From the NCBI GenBank assembly GCA_008711295.1, contig VUYV01000081.1:310001-374000 (forward strand): a DNA stretch of 64,000 nucleotides, written 5' to 3'. The notes beneath the pieces were generated by a model that worked only from the letters and a program-made list of their open reading frames with translations, did not search any database and was not told the origin of the DNA. Numbering within the stretch: the stretch's first letter is position 1; each line of letters begins with the position of its first letter. Position numbers and translations under genes: made by a program. The DNA is from Anarhynchus alexandrinus. Lineage: Eukaryota > Chordata > Aves > Charadriiformes > Charadriidae. Shown one piece after another: positions 1 through 12,400 of the stretch.

Positions 1-3000
1 CTGGCCCCAGGTTTCCTGACTTTATACGCTTACCTGGTACTCAGGACGGGGTTGCCTTGGTAATTTCTACCTTGGTCAGCAATTAAACCAGTACCCTGCT
101 TTTGTCATGTGCAAAGTTGCTCTTTTCTGCCGTTTTTCACGCTGCCGTCTCATCAGGTCGCTCTTGGATAGCATTGCCGCCTGGATGCGCTCTCCCAGCG
201 TGGCTTAATTTCCAGCGCTCCGACTGTTTTGCTGCACCAAATCTTTGCCCAAAGCCTAAAGGTGGGTTTTCTTTCCTTTCAGCCCACTAACCGTGGCAGC
301 GGATTTCTTTCTGTGGTGTGCTGAATGCCTCCTGATTGTTCATCTCTCAGCCGCATCTTCCTGATGGAACGGTGTTGAGAGCGAGGTCACCTGCACCTGA
401 GCTGGACTCAACAGGGGTTTGAGCATCCTGCTCTTAAAACCTTTGCGTCACACAGACTTCTCCTTCTCTGCAGACCATCCAGCTGCCTACAGCATTACTC
501 TCGTGGTCACAGAAAGCTTTTCCTCGTGCCAAACTTTAGGGTCCCTGCCTGTAGTTTAACCTCCTGACTTCTTATCTTCTCGACAGTAGGAGTGGGAAAC
601 GTCTATTCTTTCAGATTTGCGAAGCTACGTGTCTTCTCTTGACTTGACAGTCTGCATTCCTGCAACGTTTCCTCTTGAACCATGTTTTCTAGACCTCTTA
701 CTTCTCTTATTTCTTCCCATTGGTGGCTCTGCAGATGTTGCCTGCTTTCCTGATGCCACTGGTCATGTAAACGCAGCTGTTAACTCTGGAGTCTACTGAT
801 GGCAAGTAAAATGCCAGATACCGTTAACAGCCCTGGCACAAGTACCAAAATACCACACTGGTGTCTTGAGATGCAGGGGCCCCGAAACTTCCTTGGCGAC
901 TGAGGTGCACATGGAAGGGAGCTGAGCGAAAGAGGAAAAGCCTGTGTTCCCACCAGCCCTGCTAAGGCACTGGTCTGCCAAACACACAGCTGCCGACACA
1001 CCCGTGGACTGGTTCTACCGCCGGATCTCCGCTCCCTCCCTGTATGGTGATGCCTCCCCGTCCCTGCCATTCCCTCCCTGCCTGCCGCGGCACTGCCTGC
1101 ACACCCCCCGTGTCCCTCCTGCACGTACACACACGGGATAACAGCCCCCCAACACGGGCAGTCTTGCCAGAAGCTGGGAACAGCCTCCCATAAGAGCAGA
1201 AGATTTTTATAGGAGACTCGGGGATTTCTAACCACCGGGCAGGCGGCAAAGGAGCAGCTTCAGTCGTTTCAGAGCATCGTCGCAGTCCAGAAAGATGTGA
1301 CAAAGCCACTCAGCTCAGAGCAGCTTTCGAACAGGCCGTGTCTGAAATTCCAAGGGGGAGAACGGACCGGCACGTGACAGCACGGGGAGTTTGAAAGGCA
1401 ATCTGGTCTCACAAACAGTGCGGTTTCATTTCTCCAAAATATCCAGCAAAAACCCCAAACCCACAAACATTAAGTAATCTGGAAGTTAAATCTGGTTTTC
1501 TTCAGTTTCTCTCCTTTTCGGTTGAATTCTCCCTCCGTGCAGGGCTGCAATTCCTGCGTTTAGGACGTGCGGCGTCGGGCACTGCCTCACCGCTGCTTGC
1601 ACAGAGCAGCCATTTTTCGGTCTGTGCCTCTTGGGAAGCACAAGTAGAGCAAACTGGGCCAAAACGGCAAGAGCTGCGTGGGCACCCGTGGGAGCCCCCA
1701 TCCACTGGACTCATCCCTAAGCTGCGGGGAGCAATAAGAACCCTGGGATGAGAACCCTGCTGCTGCCTCAGCTGTTCCAGGGACAGAGCCAGCCAGGAGC
1801 GAGGGCACACGTCTTCTCCAGGGTGCCTTGGGGAAGACTCAGGAGCACAGAAATTCCTAGTCCCATGGGTCCTCTTGGCCTAAAATCGACTACCGCGTGC
1901 TGATAACATCTGGCAGCACGTTCCTCGGCTCCACTGTGTCCCCAGGACTCAGGGGTTAACCTCCAGCAGAGCTGGTCAGTGCTGGAGGGCCACCCAGCCA
2001 GGCCAGGCCACTTGGAGGTCACAGGAGGCAGAGCCGAGGCAGACATCGGTAAAGTCAAGGCAGCAAGGAGGCACGGAGAACCTCTGACCGCCCTGCAAGG
2101 ACAGCGCGGATTAGAGCCCATCACAGCGAAGATGAGTCTCCCCTTAAGAGAAGCCGTTTCACATCCTTTTGCCCAATGGGCTCGGTTTTCGCAAGGTGTT
2201 CCAGCAGCTTTCTCGACCTGGAATATATAAGTAAAATATAAATAAGGTGCTTCACGCAGCTGAGGTCAGTCACTTCTCACTTTTAATAAAAAAAGTCTAT
2301 TTTCCCTGGAATATTCAGCCTCGCTCGGGGCTTGGCAAACAGATGGTGCAGAGGAGGCCAAATTACCTTCACAACCAGGGGCCGCAGCCGGAGTCATGCG
2401 CTACATCCGATTCCCACTGGGAGCGACGGGAACCTCGCACGCACATCAAATGCGGGATGTGGCCTCACGCCGCACCGGAGCCGCTGAGGAAGCGTCAGCA
2501 CTCCGCAGTTCACGGGACGCGGCTCCCCCCGGATCTCGCCGCATTCTCATGGTATCTGCACAGTTGTTCTTTCTTAAAGCCCCAGCTCCTGGAGTCATGT
2601 GACGACACATCACTGTTTCACCTCTCTTATTTTTTTAACTTATTTCTGGTTACTAAGTAAACTGGGAAACATCAGACCTCTAGGCTTCAAAAGCAGAAGG
2701 CAGACCCAGAGGACACATTTGTGGCTTTTTAATTCTAGATTTGGGCCTGGGGGCGGGGAGGGAGGGGGGGAGGTGTGTGTTGGGTTGTTTTCAGCCAAAT
2801 TTTTTCCAGGCCAGGGCGGTCTTGGGCTGGTGGTGAGAAGAGCTGGAGCCTCAAGCGGAGAGCGGTGGTGCCTGCTGGGGCGTAGCGCTGCCCCAGGGCT
2901 GGCGCGCTGCAGGTCCACGGCCCCTCGCAGGACACTCGGCTTGAGGCAGCGGCGTCCCCTGGGCTGCTGCTGTCGCCGGGGAGCGCGTTTCAGTTGACCT

Positions 3001-3058
3001 TGCTTCTGCATTTTCAGTTCCTGTATTCTGCAGTTTTGTAACAGCAAAACACAGCTTC
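1..3058. other. Non-coding unique sequence
   Basis: No recognisable exon, RNA gene or transposon is visible. Open frames are short and overlap on both strands. The composition shifts from mixed to GC-rich after about 2735, where a G-rich tract and an SP1-like GGGCGGGG (2751-2758) occur. An AT-rich island with TATATAA-like sequence sits at about 2222-2243. It is upstream of the exchanger exon and probably 5' flank or intron. Confidence 0.6.
2743..2773 (+). other. G-quadruplex-type G-rich tract
   Basis: Runs of three to seven guanines (GGG, GGGGG, GGGG, GGG, GGGGGGG) are separated by one to three bases, which satisfies the usual G3+N1-7 pattern. The same bases include an SP1-like GGGCGGGG. Function is not shown by the sequence. 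Confidence 0.6.
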
Positions 3059-3085
3059 TTTTTTTTTTTTTTTTTTTTTTTTTTT
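3059..3085 (+). repeat. Poly(T) tract
   Basis: An uninterrupted run of 27 thymines is followed by GGGTGG. No retroposon body or target-site duplication is obvious on either side, so it is listed as a simple repeat. On the minus strand it could be the tail of an old processed copy, but nothing recognisable precedes it. Confidence 0.9.
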
Positions 3086-4890
3086 GGGTGGTAAAAGGGA
3101 CAGCTAAGGGACAGGCAGTTCAGCAGGGGACATCTGGCCCGTCGATTTCCAGTGACTCAGGCTAGGAACTGGTTTTTGCCTGTGAAACGGGGACGGGAGT
3201 GACGTGCCAGTATTAGCAGGCACCGCTGTGGAGACAAATGACAGCTGTCAGAAGGCTTTTGAGTTTCTGCTCCTCTGGGAAGAGCAGGGAGGCAGTTTGC
3301 ACCTTCTACACCTCTCACATTAAGCCCCGGCGCTGAAGTCATTCTGCGCACATACTGGATTTTTCCTGATGACTGAAGAGCAGGTTCTTTTTCAGAAAAA
3401 GAAAACATGAGATTCCGAAGCAGGATTTGAAAAGAAGAGTGTGTGGCTTGTTTGGCAGATGAGATGTTTGCAAAGTACACGCAGCTCTCCCCGTTTCCAA
3501 GCTCCCGAAATTCATGCTCAGCCCCTATAACCACTTCTGCTTTCAGCCCCCGAAGTGGCAGGTGGTTTCCAGGGCACACACTCTTTTGTGTCCGCCACAC
3601 ACAAGCAGTGCTCTGCGAAATTTGGCCAGACACTGCTTCCTCCAGGAAAGCTCTCTCCCAAGCTGTTAAATGCTACGCTCATCAATTAGCGCTCCAGATT
3701 TGTTGTTTAAACCCGCATAAAACACAGCAGCGAGCGAGTACTTGGGGGAAAGCTCGAAAGCAGCACAAGCGTGGTTTCTCCGGGTACCTCCGCGTGTTCC
3801 CAAAGCATCGCAGTGAGAGCAAACCACACGCTGCCAATTTTTCACAAGCGTGCCCAAACGTCCCACCGAGCACTGCCTGTTCCCTGGGGTACAGCCTTCA
3901 CTCTCGGTTTTCCTGGGATAGAAGACACCTCCCACACCTAGGAGCTCTGGCTGGCCGATGGACAACCGTCGATGCGCTCAGACGTCCCCGGGGGCCATCG
4001 GGATTCAGACTGTACCGGCTATTGGAAACAGCTGCGGAGGCACTGCCTGGAGAGCTCAAATAGAAGTGTCTCCCGTCCAGCACGTAGAATGGCCCTTCTG
4101 TCCCACTCCATCCACCACATTTCTCCATGCCTGATTTATCCTCCCAACAGCAAAAGCAGGTTTGAAGGTGACAGTGAAAGTGAATGCTCAAATTGCTGGA
4201 AACTATGTTTCTGAGCGTCTTTTTTAGAAACACCGCTCTCAAGGATCTCCGGGTCTCTGCCAAGAACATGCAGAGGAGAGCCAGAGAAGGTTCAGTGGGC
4301 GCACACTCGAGCCTGCTGCCGTGAGGAGCAAAGACAGATGGATGGCAAGACAGAGGTGACATCCCATCTGGTCCTGCAGGATCTCACTGGCATCTCCTGA
4401 GGGACTCAAGGAAAACCACGGCCCGAGATAACCAACCAGTGAGGACTCGCTGGTTATCCTCCAGCATTATCTGAAACCGCAGAAGCTGGAGCAGAGACCA
4501 AAGCATCCCACTGAGGAGATGTTCCAGACAGGGCCAAGAAAGGGTGGTCGGACAGCTGCTTGGAGGTGAGCACGCTGTGGCTGAGCTGAAGACTGACCTT
4601 GCCCTGAAGGGAATATAAGGCAGGAATTTTTCGAGCAAGAAACGCCTGAGGGTTCGTGTCCCCCTCCTCTAAAACGTGCAGGAGCTCGGATGTCTTTTTT
4701 TCAGAAGGCATTGAGCGGAGAATCGGCCCGCACCGTTCTGTCCTGAGCTCCAAACTCCACAGTCCACTGACCCCATTCTTCGCGGGGGGGAATCGTCTTT
4801 CTGCTCTGTGTATGTAGACAATACCCAGAAACCTCCTCCAGCAACCGCAGAGAGACGCAGGCTGCTGTCGGGGAGAGCTGTGGGTGTTGC
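3086..4890. other. Non-coding unique sequence
   Basis: Mixed-composition DNA without repeats I recognise. The open frames on both strands look like chance frames: no domain signature, no consistent splice sites. Confidence 0.55.
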
Positions 4891-4930
4891 ATGAATGAAT
4901 GAACGAACGAATGAATGAACCATTCGTTCG
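4891..4930 (+). repeat. GAAT/GAAC tetranucleotide repeat closing on a perfect hairpin
   Basis: About seven GAAT or GAAC units occupy 4892-4920. CGAACGAATG (4904-4913) is the exact reverse complement of CATTCGTTCG (4921-4930), separated by a 7-base loop, so the end of the repeat array can fold into a 10-bp stem. Confidence 0.85.
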
Positions 4931-5040
4931 CATTGGCATGAGCATCTCCATGATTTTTGAGACTGCTAATTAGTGGTTGTAAGCGCGTTTGCAATGGTAG
5001 GTGTTCGCTCGCCCGACTGCGAAGAGAGCGAGACGGGGAA

Positions 5041-5176
5041 GGAGAGGTAGCTGGAGGAAGGGGAGGTAGCTGGAGGAAGGAGAGGTAGCTGGAGGAAGGA
5101 GAGGTAGCTGGAGGAAGGAAGGAGAGGTAGCTGGAGGAAGGGGAGGTAGCTGGAGGAAGGGGAGGTAGCTGGAGCA
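5041..5176 (+). repeat. 19-bp minisatellite, seven copies
   Basis: The motif GAGGTAGCTGG starts at 5044, 5063, 5082, 5101, 5124, 5143 and 5162. Spacing is 19 bp throughout except once, where it is 23 because of an extra GGAA after the fourth copy. The array is polypurine-rich on this strand. Proline/serine/leucine repeats read from the opposite strand are artefacts of the array. Confidence 0.95.
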
Positions 5177-7487
5177 AAGCACTGCCTCTCCCAGCGCAGC
5201 CCCGGCTGCAGCGGCGATGCAGCGCGGACGTGCCCCGCACCATGGCGAACGTGCTGCGTCAGCACATGAGCCGTCTCGTTGCATTAGTTGCCTGGAGCAC
5301 TGGGCAGAGCAGAGGAGCGCTGCCTCCAGCTTGCCCAGCATGGGCACATGTCACTTCGCAGCCCCGTGCCACCGCTTCAGCTGCCTCAGCTGAGAAAAGG
5401 CAGTGCGAACCACGGCCACCGCAGGCTGGACCGGTCCTAAACCACAGCGTCTGCTCTCACCGTTTGGGCTCCCTGTCTCCCCTACTCCCTGAATGCCACT
5501 CTTTCTTTCGGAGCCCAACTCCACCTTTCTCTTGGAGGCCGTGGAAGGCGAAGGTCTGAATGTGCCTGGGAAGGGGTGTGTGAGGGACCGGGGAGCGGGG
5601 ACACCTTCTCCCAGGCTCACATCCCTCCTAACCACTCACTTGCCAAGCAGATGGAAGCTGCTCGCAGGGGCAGGTGGGACAACGCCGCATCTCTGCTTCT
5701 CCCTTCCCGCCCCAGCGCCGTTAAGCCAAAGGCTTCATTTGCATGGACTAATGAGCATCACCACAAACGCCGCCCGGCTCTTGTTTTCTTCAGCTCCCCT
5801 CAAACATCCCCAAAACCCCTCAGCCGAAGCAACTTTTCTGAGGGTCTCAGCAGGAGGCAGGGGGAGACGGGGACGCGCGGGGCAAGCTGCCGGGAGAGGT
5901 GGGCCCGGGAGGAGCTGGGGACGCGCCTGGCTCTTCAGAGAGCAGCTCACCGGTGGGTCAACCATGAGCAGGGTTAACGTCGCGGGGCTCCAGAGGAGTT
6001 GCGCACCATATTCAGTGAAAGAGCTGGGAAGTAGGTCAGCAACGGAACTGAGGGAAACGGGGAGCTTTAGGGAGAACTTCATGGCTGACAACTAATTAAA
6101 ATCCGAGCTCCACTGCTTAGGGTTGCAATGATTAGATTTCAGTGCACGGGGTGAAAAGCACCAGCAGGGACTGGGGTTGCTGCAACCGCGCCAGTTTTTC
6201 CCGCTCGCGCTCCCCGTTTGCCGTGCCACCTTGCGTCCTGCAGCCGCTGCCAAACCCAGTGCTGCCGGTACACCTCCACGGCTCTGCCCGGGTCCTGAGC
6301 ACGTTTAGTTGTCCTCATTTTATATCAAAGGCCCTGAGGGGAGAACGGAGTCCCATCAAAGCACCGCACGTGGCCAGGTACAACCTCATCCCACCTCCGA
6401 AGAGTTTTAAATCAAAAGAGGTGAGACAGACAACCAGAGTTAGCTACTGCACACAAAAACCTGCTTGTGGGTTTTTTTTTTTCTAAACCAAATTCTTATT
6501 TGGAAATGCCTTGTGTAGGCAATAAGGTCTTAAAGTGAGACAAAAACTAAATAACAGGGCATTTTGATGTAAAAATCTTTTTTTTAAAAAAAAAAAAAGG
6601 AAAGAAAGGAAGGAAGGAAAGCACAAACGAAATCCAAAGGTAAATTCTGGCTTGCTGTCTTGCCAGTGGTGACAAAAATTACAGGCACAGCCGACCAGAT
6701 AAGAGGGAGAAGGTGTAAGAGGGTGCAGGAGCTAAAATAATGACTCTGCTTCTCCCCGGTTCTTGTTGCACCTGAGGATCTGGGCGCAGAGGGCTGCTCA
6801 AGGTCGCTGGGTACTTGCAACTACCAGCGTGTGAGTTATTAGATTTGGTCCTATTTTAAGTTCCTAAAGCCACAGAGTTTTGCCTGGAGGGTGGGACAAT
6901 GGGTTCATCCGCTCCTTGCTGGAGCCAGCGAAGGGTGGAGGAGTCGTTCAGGCGTGGTGAAAGGGGAATTGCCCACAGGAAGGACACTTGGGCCAGCCTG
7001 GGGTGCAGCAAGTCCTTCTGCGCCAGGCTGCTGGCGTCCTGCAGGACCTCCCCGACCCCAATGACCCTCCCGCGGGGACAGGAGGCTCTGTGGGTGCAGG
7101 GGCTGACCTGGCCATAGCCAGATGCGGGGGCAGTTCCCAGGAGAGCCCTAGATGACCCATATGCCCCTCGCCTGTCACCCCACGTACCCCTCTGTCCTCT
7201 GCAAACACCAGGGTTTGGTTATTTAGGTTATTGGTGATGTGAGAGGGGAGTGAACTCCAACCCAGGGCCCCCTGGGATGCTCCTGGCCTCCCACCTCCCC
7301 ATGGCAGCCATGGGGGACACTGTGGGGCACGGTGACAGACACAGCAAGGCACTCCTTGCACCCCCTGTCCTGCGTCCCTTCTCACCACCTCTCCCAGGGC
7401 TCCTTCCCCCCTGCAGGGTGCAAACAGCGCCAGGCTTGCCCTGGCAAGGCTGCGGGGCAACCGGAGGGGGGATGCGATGAGCCACGG
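5177..7487. other. Non-coding sequence with short homopolymer tracts
   Basis: No gene or transposon is recognisable. An exact octamer ATTTGCAT (POU-type site) lies at 5737-5744. A T run near 6472-6481, an A run at about 6587-6598 and a GGAA-rich stretch to about 6620 are simple repeats. From about 7240 the sequence becomes increasingly G/C-skewed towards the minisatellite that follows. Confidence 0.5.
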
Positions 7488-7894
7488 TGGGCAGGACTGG
7501 GAGCGGACTGGGCATGGCGGGCAGGGCTGGGGACAGGCAGGGCATGGATAGGGACTGTCCTGGGCAGGGCAGGGGACAAGCAAAGCATGGATGGGGACTG
7601 TCCCAGGCATGGTGGTCACGCCTGGGGACAGGTAGGACATGGATGGGGACTGTCCCAGGCAGGGCAGACGAGGCTGGGGGCAGGCAGGGCAGGACAGGGG
7701 ACAGTCAGGGGAGGGCAGGGGACAGGCAGGGCATGGATGGGGACTGTCCCAGGCAGGACAGGGGACAGGCAGGACATGAATGGGGACTGTCCTGGGCAGG
7801 GCAGGGCAGGGGACAGGCAGGGCATGGCTGGGGGCAGGCAGGGCTGGGGGCAGGCAGGGCTGGGCGGGCAGGGGGGGGGGCAGGGAGGGCTGGG
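7488..7894 (+). repeat. G-rich minisatellite (unit about 43-52 bp) abutting an assembly gap
   Basis: The core GACTGTCC recurs at 7553, 7596, 7648, 7742 and 7786, giving spacings of 43, 52, 94 (two units) and 44. Between cores are variants of GGGGACAGGCAGGGCATGGA. The last 80 bases degenerate into GGCAGGGCTGG-type units and a run of ten guanines before the Ns. Long open frames across this array and the gap are artefacts of repeat periodicity and Ns. Confidence 0.92.
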
Positions 7895-8803
7895 NNNNNN
7901 NNNNNNNNNNNNNNNNNNNNNNNNNNNNNNNNNNNNNNNNNNNNNNNNNNNNNNNNNNNNNNNNNNNNNNNNNNNNNNNNNNNNNNNNNNNNNNNNNNNN
8001 NNNNNNNNNNNNNNNNNNNNNNNNNNNNNNNNNNNNNNNNNNNNNNNNNNNNNNNNNNNNNNNNNNNNNNNNNNNNNNNNNNNNNNNNNNNNNNNNNNNN
8101 NNNNNNNNNNNNNNNNNNNNNNNNNNNNNNNNNNNNNNNNNNNNNNNNNNNNNNNNNNNNNNNNNNNNNNNNNNNNNNNNNNNNNNNNNNNNNNNNNNNN
8201 NNNNNNNNNNNNNNNNNNNNNNNNNNNNNNNNNNNNNNNNNNNNNNNNNNNNNNNNNNNNNNNNNNNNNNNNNNNNNNNNNNNNNNNNNNNNNNNNNNNN
8301 NNNNNNNNNNNNNNNNNNNNNNNNNNNNNNNNNNNNNNNNNNNNNNNNNNNNNNNNNNNNNNNNNNNNNNNNNNNNNNNNNNNNNNNNNNNNNNNNNNNN
8401 NNNNNNNNNNNNNNNNNNNNNNNNNNNNNNNNNNNNNNNNNNNNNNNNNNNNNNNNNNNNNNNNNNNNNNNNNNNNNNNNNNNNNNNNNNNNNNNNNNNN
8501 NNNNNNNNNNNNNNNNNNNNNNNNNNNNNNNNNNNNNNNNNNNNNNNNNNNNNNNNNNNNNNNNNNNNNNNNNNNNNNNNNNNNNNNNNNNNNNNNNNNN
8601 NNNNNNNNNNNNNNNNNNNNNNNNNNNNNNNNNNNNNNNNNNNNNNNNNNNNNNNNNNNNNNNNNNNNNNNNNNNNNNNNNNNNNNNNNNNNNNNNNNNN
8701 NNNNNNNNNNNNNNNNNNNNNNNNNNNNNNNNNNNNNNNNNNNNNNNNNNNNNNNNNNNNNNNNNNNNNNNNNNNNNNNNNNNNNNNNNNNNNNNNNNNN
8801 NNN
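7895..8803. other. Assembly gap (909 Ns)
   Basis: Unsequenced bases between a G-rich minisatellite and a CpG-rich block. The gap probably contains more of the minisatellite, more CpG-rich sequence, or both; its written length may not be the true length. Confidence 0.99.
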
Positions 8804-9420
8804 AGCCAGGGCTGCTTTTCCTCCGGCCCCCCCCGGGGGGATTTGTGCCTTGAAAGGGGGTTTGGGAGGGGAGCGGTGGGAGGCACCTGCAGCCGCCGGG
8901 ATGAAATTCCCGTTTTCCCCCGGCTGCCGTGTGCCGCGGAGGGCTGGCGTTAGGCAGCGCTCATCACGTAGGCTTTTGTCTAGGTGGAAGCATGGCTGGG
9001 GCTCTGCCGTCATCTCGAGTTGTAATTCTCTCATCGTCGCCTTGTTGCATCCCTTCCCCGCCGAGCCCGGCGAAGCCACCCCGCGCCCGCCGCCGTCTCC
9101 CCCGGCCGGGACGCCAACGGCCCGAGCGAGGTGGGAAACGCGGGGAGCAGCCAGCGCCGGGGAGAATTGGAGCCTACAAACCAAAGCTGTAGTAAAACCA
9201 CAAGGTCACGGGGCGTGTGGGTGCGAGAGGTTTGATTTCGGGGCTCCTCTTCGCTGGCGCTTTGGCGGGGAGCCGTGCCTCCAGTCCCCGGCGGTGGAAA
9301 TCCGCCTGTCGGGCGCTGGAAACGGGGGTTGCGAGAGGCTGGGGTTCGCTGTGCCCTCTCCCGACACCTGCCTCGGCGTCCGTGTGCTTTCTCTCACCAC
9401 CGCAAAGAGAAGAGGTGCGC
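8804..9420. promoter_or_regulatory. CpG island, possible promoter or non-coding first exon region
   Basis: The sequence right after the gap is rich in undepleted CpG, especially 9059-9165 (clusters of CCGCC, GCGCCC and CCGGCC) and 9215-9375. The surrounding DNA has fewer CpGs. A near-match to an oestrogen-related receptor half site (AAGGTCA) is at 9202-9208. SLC8A1 is known in mammals to use several upstream promoters that splice non-coding exons to exon 2, and this island is 10 kb upstream on the correct side, so a promoter role is plausible. No transcription start, TATA box or definite splice donor can be assigned, and the gap may hide part of it. Confidence 0.45.
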
Positions 9421-12400
9421 TTTTATTGAGAACAGGGAAGCTGGGACGCTGGCATGTTGATGCGATGTTAGCAGCCAGGAAAAAAACCCAAAGCACTGTG
9501 CCTATGGCTTTGGCTGAGACAGTGGACATAACCAAAGAAAGGCATTTGCCTTTCCCTTGGGTGCATCTGATAAATGTTTCTTTCTCCCCTTTTCCTTCCG
9601 ATTGGTTCTTCAATGGCAGCTTTGCCCCTTTTCCAGCAGAGGCGTTTAGCCCAAATAGGGAAATAATCTGGCATTTCTAGAGCCGTAGCCTACCAGCCGA
9701 GCCATGAACCCCCACCACCGTCTCCCCAGGAAAGTTGATGCATTGCCTGACTCCTCTCAGACCCCACCAGCTCTTGTTTCTCTGGAGGCATAAACAACTC
9801 CTAAGCCGGTAGCTGGGGAGCCGCGGTGCTCAGAGCTTCCCCTGTACCAGGGGTTGTGTCCAAAATATCGGAGGAGATTGGATGTTCTCTTCATGCCTGG
9901 CGTCCCTGGAATGCCAACACCGAGGAGCACACTTTTAAGCTGATGAAACTTTGCTTGCTTCTCTCTTCCCCCAATTCCACTGAGCTTTTCATGATGTTGT
10001 GACTGTGAATTGCTCCTCAGACTTAAATATCCACCGTCCTGCAGCCGCCCAGGCTGCACCTAGTTTGCTCTCCTGGCACTGCTGTACCCGGGACGACACA
10101 AACTTGGCTCGTGTCCTTGCTTTTGGGACCTCGCATGATGCCACATAGGCACAGCCATTTCTCTGCCTGTTTGGGCAGTGTCCTGATCTGCTCAGGGCTG
10201 TCAGGGTTGCAATTTTCCAGCGTTGCATCTAGGACAGAATTTCGTTTTCTGCTGTGTTTTCGGGGGGGATACAGTCCTGCTGGCTTACCGGGGAAAAGCC
10301 ACTGTTCTCCAGCATCCCAGTGAAACTCAGATCCTATAATAAAGCCCAGCATCCCTCGAGGCAGGAGCATGACTGGACAGCCAACCAACAGGTTGGTTGT
10401 AGACACCACAAACGGCACGCGATGCGGGCTCTCCTTGCGAGCTCTGTTTGAGCTCAGGGTGCCGTGATCGGCACGTGCTCCCGGCTCACAGACACGGCTG
10501 CAAATCCGGGCTGCAGCCGGGTCTGCTGCAGGGTGCTCAGGGTGCTGTGCCGCCGGGCCGCTGGCACCCAGCGTGGGCTGAGCTCACTGCCCCGTCTTTC
10601 CCTTGCCAAGGCTGTGAGCGGTGTCTCCCCAGCTGTTCTCAGGAAGCTTGTAGGAACTTGGCTTTCTCCGCTATCTCTATCCCTCTGGCGATTTTTGCTG
10701 CAATTGAGGGGGGGGGAAGAGTGATGTGAACAGACAGACAGACATGGAAACTGTGATTTCATATGCCTGGCTTCCGAAGGAAACCTGGCTACAAATAGAA
10801 GTGAGATTTGCTGCAGCAAAGGGACAGAGAAGGCGGGGGGAGAGCGGGGAGGAGGGAGGGGGTGGTTCACCCCGCTTTTGGGATGGGCAGCCAAAGGCCC
10901 GGCACACACCTGGGCTTGGACTCCCTTTCCTGAGAGCTGGTGGTCTAAAAACTGGGCATCTGCTCGGCACTCGCGTTCAGCTCCCTCTAGAGTCGGCGGT
11001 GCGAGAGCTGCACCTCTCTGGACGGGGGCTCCCCTGGATGGTGCTACCACCCGTGGCCAGCCGGGGCGAGGCACCTCCCTGAGGGATGGAGGGTGCCAGG
11101 GTGGGCCTCCAGCCCAAACTCACCTGCCCAGCTCCCTCAGGACCCTGTCCGAATTGCCCAGCTCCGCAACCTGCGTTCGCCTCTGCCTTTTTTCCGCACA
11201 CCTTCCCGGGGACGTCTCCCCCCGCTTCGTCCCTGGATGGACGCGGGGAGCTGGGGCTGGGGAGTTGTCTCTTCTGCTCCTTCCTCCCGCAGAGCCCAGG
11301 AGAGCATCCCAGGGACCCACCCACAGCTACAAAAATGGGCCCGGAGGGAGGAGAGGACACAGGCAGGCAGAGAGGAAAGCAACGCGCCTGCTAATTCCTC
11401 TCCCCCGGCCCCTGTGGGGCATCTCCGGGCAGATGCTTCCTCCCCAGGCTGCCCGGGAGCCTCGGGTTTATTCTCCCGACGCTCACGGGAGGTGCTCATC
11501 CCGCTTTACGGAGGGAGAGGCAGAGCGCAGGGAGGCGAAGGGCTGCCCTGAGATGGCAGAGGGAGTCTGTCGGCGAGGCAGCCTGCGACGCCGGCTCGCG
11601 GAGAGCGGGCAGAGGGACCGTGCTTAAAGCAGCGAGGGAGATCCGCGGGCAGAGGAAGGCGTTAACAGCCCCGGAGGGATAGTGGGGAAGAGCCTGATGC
11701 TGCTTGGTAAAGAAGAGACCAAACCCAGGTGGTAGGGATAGAGAAATGGTCTGCAGACAGCAGCGAGTAGAAGGGGAGATGTAAAATAAAATAAAATAAA
11801 AATGTTATAAAAATACACCCCCAAAAGAAACGTAATATTCCTCCCTTGCTTCTTGTTTCCCGGCATTTTGCTCACTGAGGTCTTGAATCATGGGGGAGAG
11901 GGACGACTGGCCGCTCGGTCTCCAGGCGTTAAAAAGCAAGGCTGGAATCTCCCTGACAAACACTTCCAAGATCAGTCTCTACAGGCTGCCCCCAAATTCG
12001 TCCAATCTGGCTGAAATTTTGTATCAGGGATGTTTTATTTTCTCTTATTTATCTGTTTATTTTGGAAAGTTGCTGGGGAGATTGTGGGAGGAGATTGGAT
12101 GCTTCATTGAAGAGATAGGATACTTGGAAAAATCAGTTGCAGACTGATAATTGTTCTAACTTTTTAATGTCCTTTACAGAAAACAGGGTGGCCTGATGTG
12201 TATTTTACTTGATTGGCTTCACGGAGGGCTTGTGCCTCTGACTATATTTGGAAAGGTTTTGATGGGGGGTTTTTTTGGTGGTTTTTTTTTTTTTTTTTTT
12301 AATTTGTCCTGATGCAATCAGGATGCTGATGGCCTGGAAATCATTTTCCTGATGTGGAGATCTGGAGGGGCACGGGGAGGGGATGCCAACAAGGCTGCGC

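Noticed and set aside
7332..9680. Very long open frames across the minisatellite and the N gap
   Set aside because: Most of the codons are unknown bases and the rest come from a tandem repeat whose unit lacks stops; there are no domains or splice signals.
10878..11627. Open frame of about 250 codons on the plus strand
   Set aside because: The GC-rich patch has similarly long frames on both strands and in other phases; the peptide is arginine/proline/glycine-rich without a domain.
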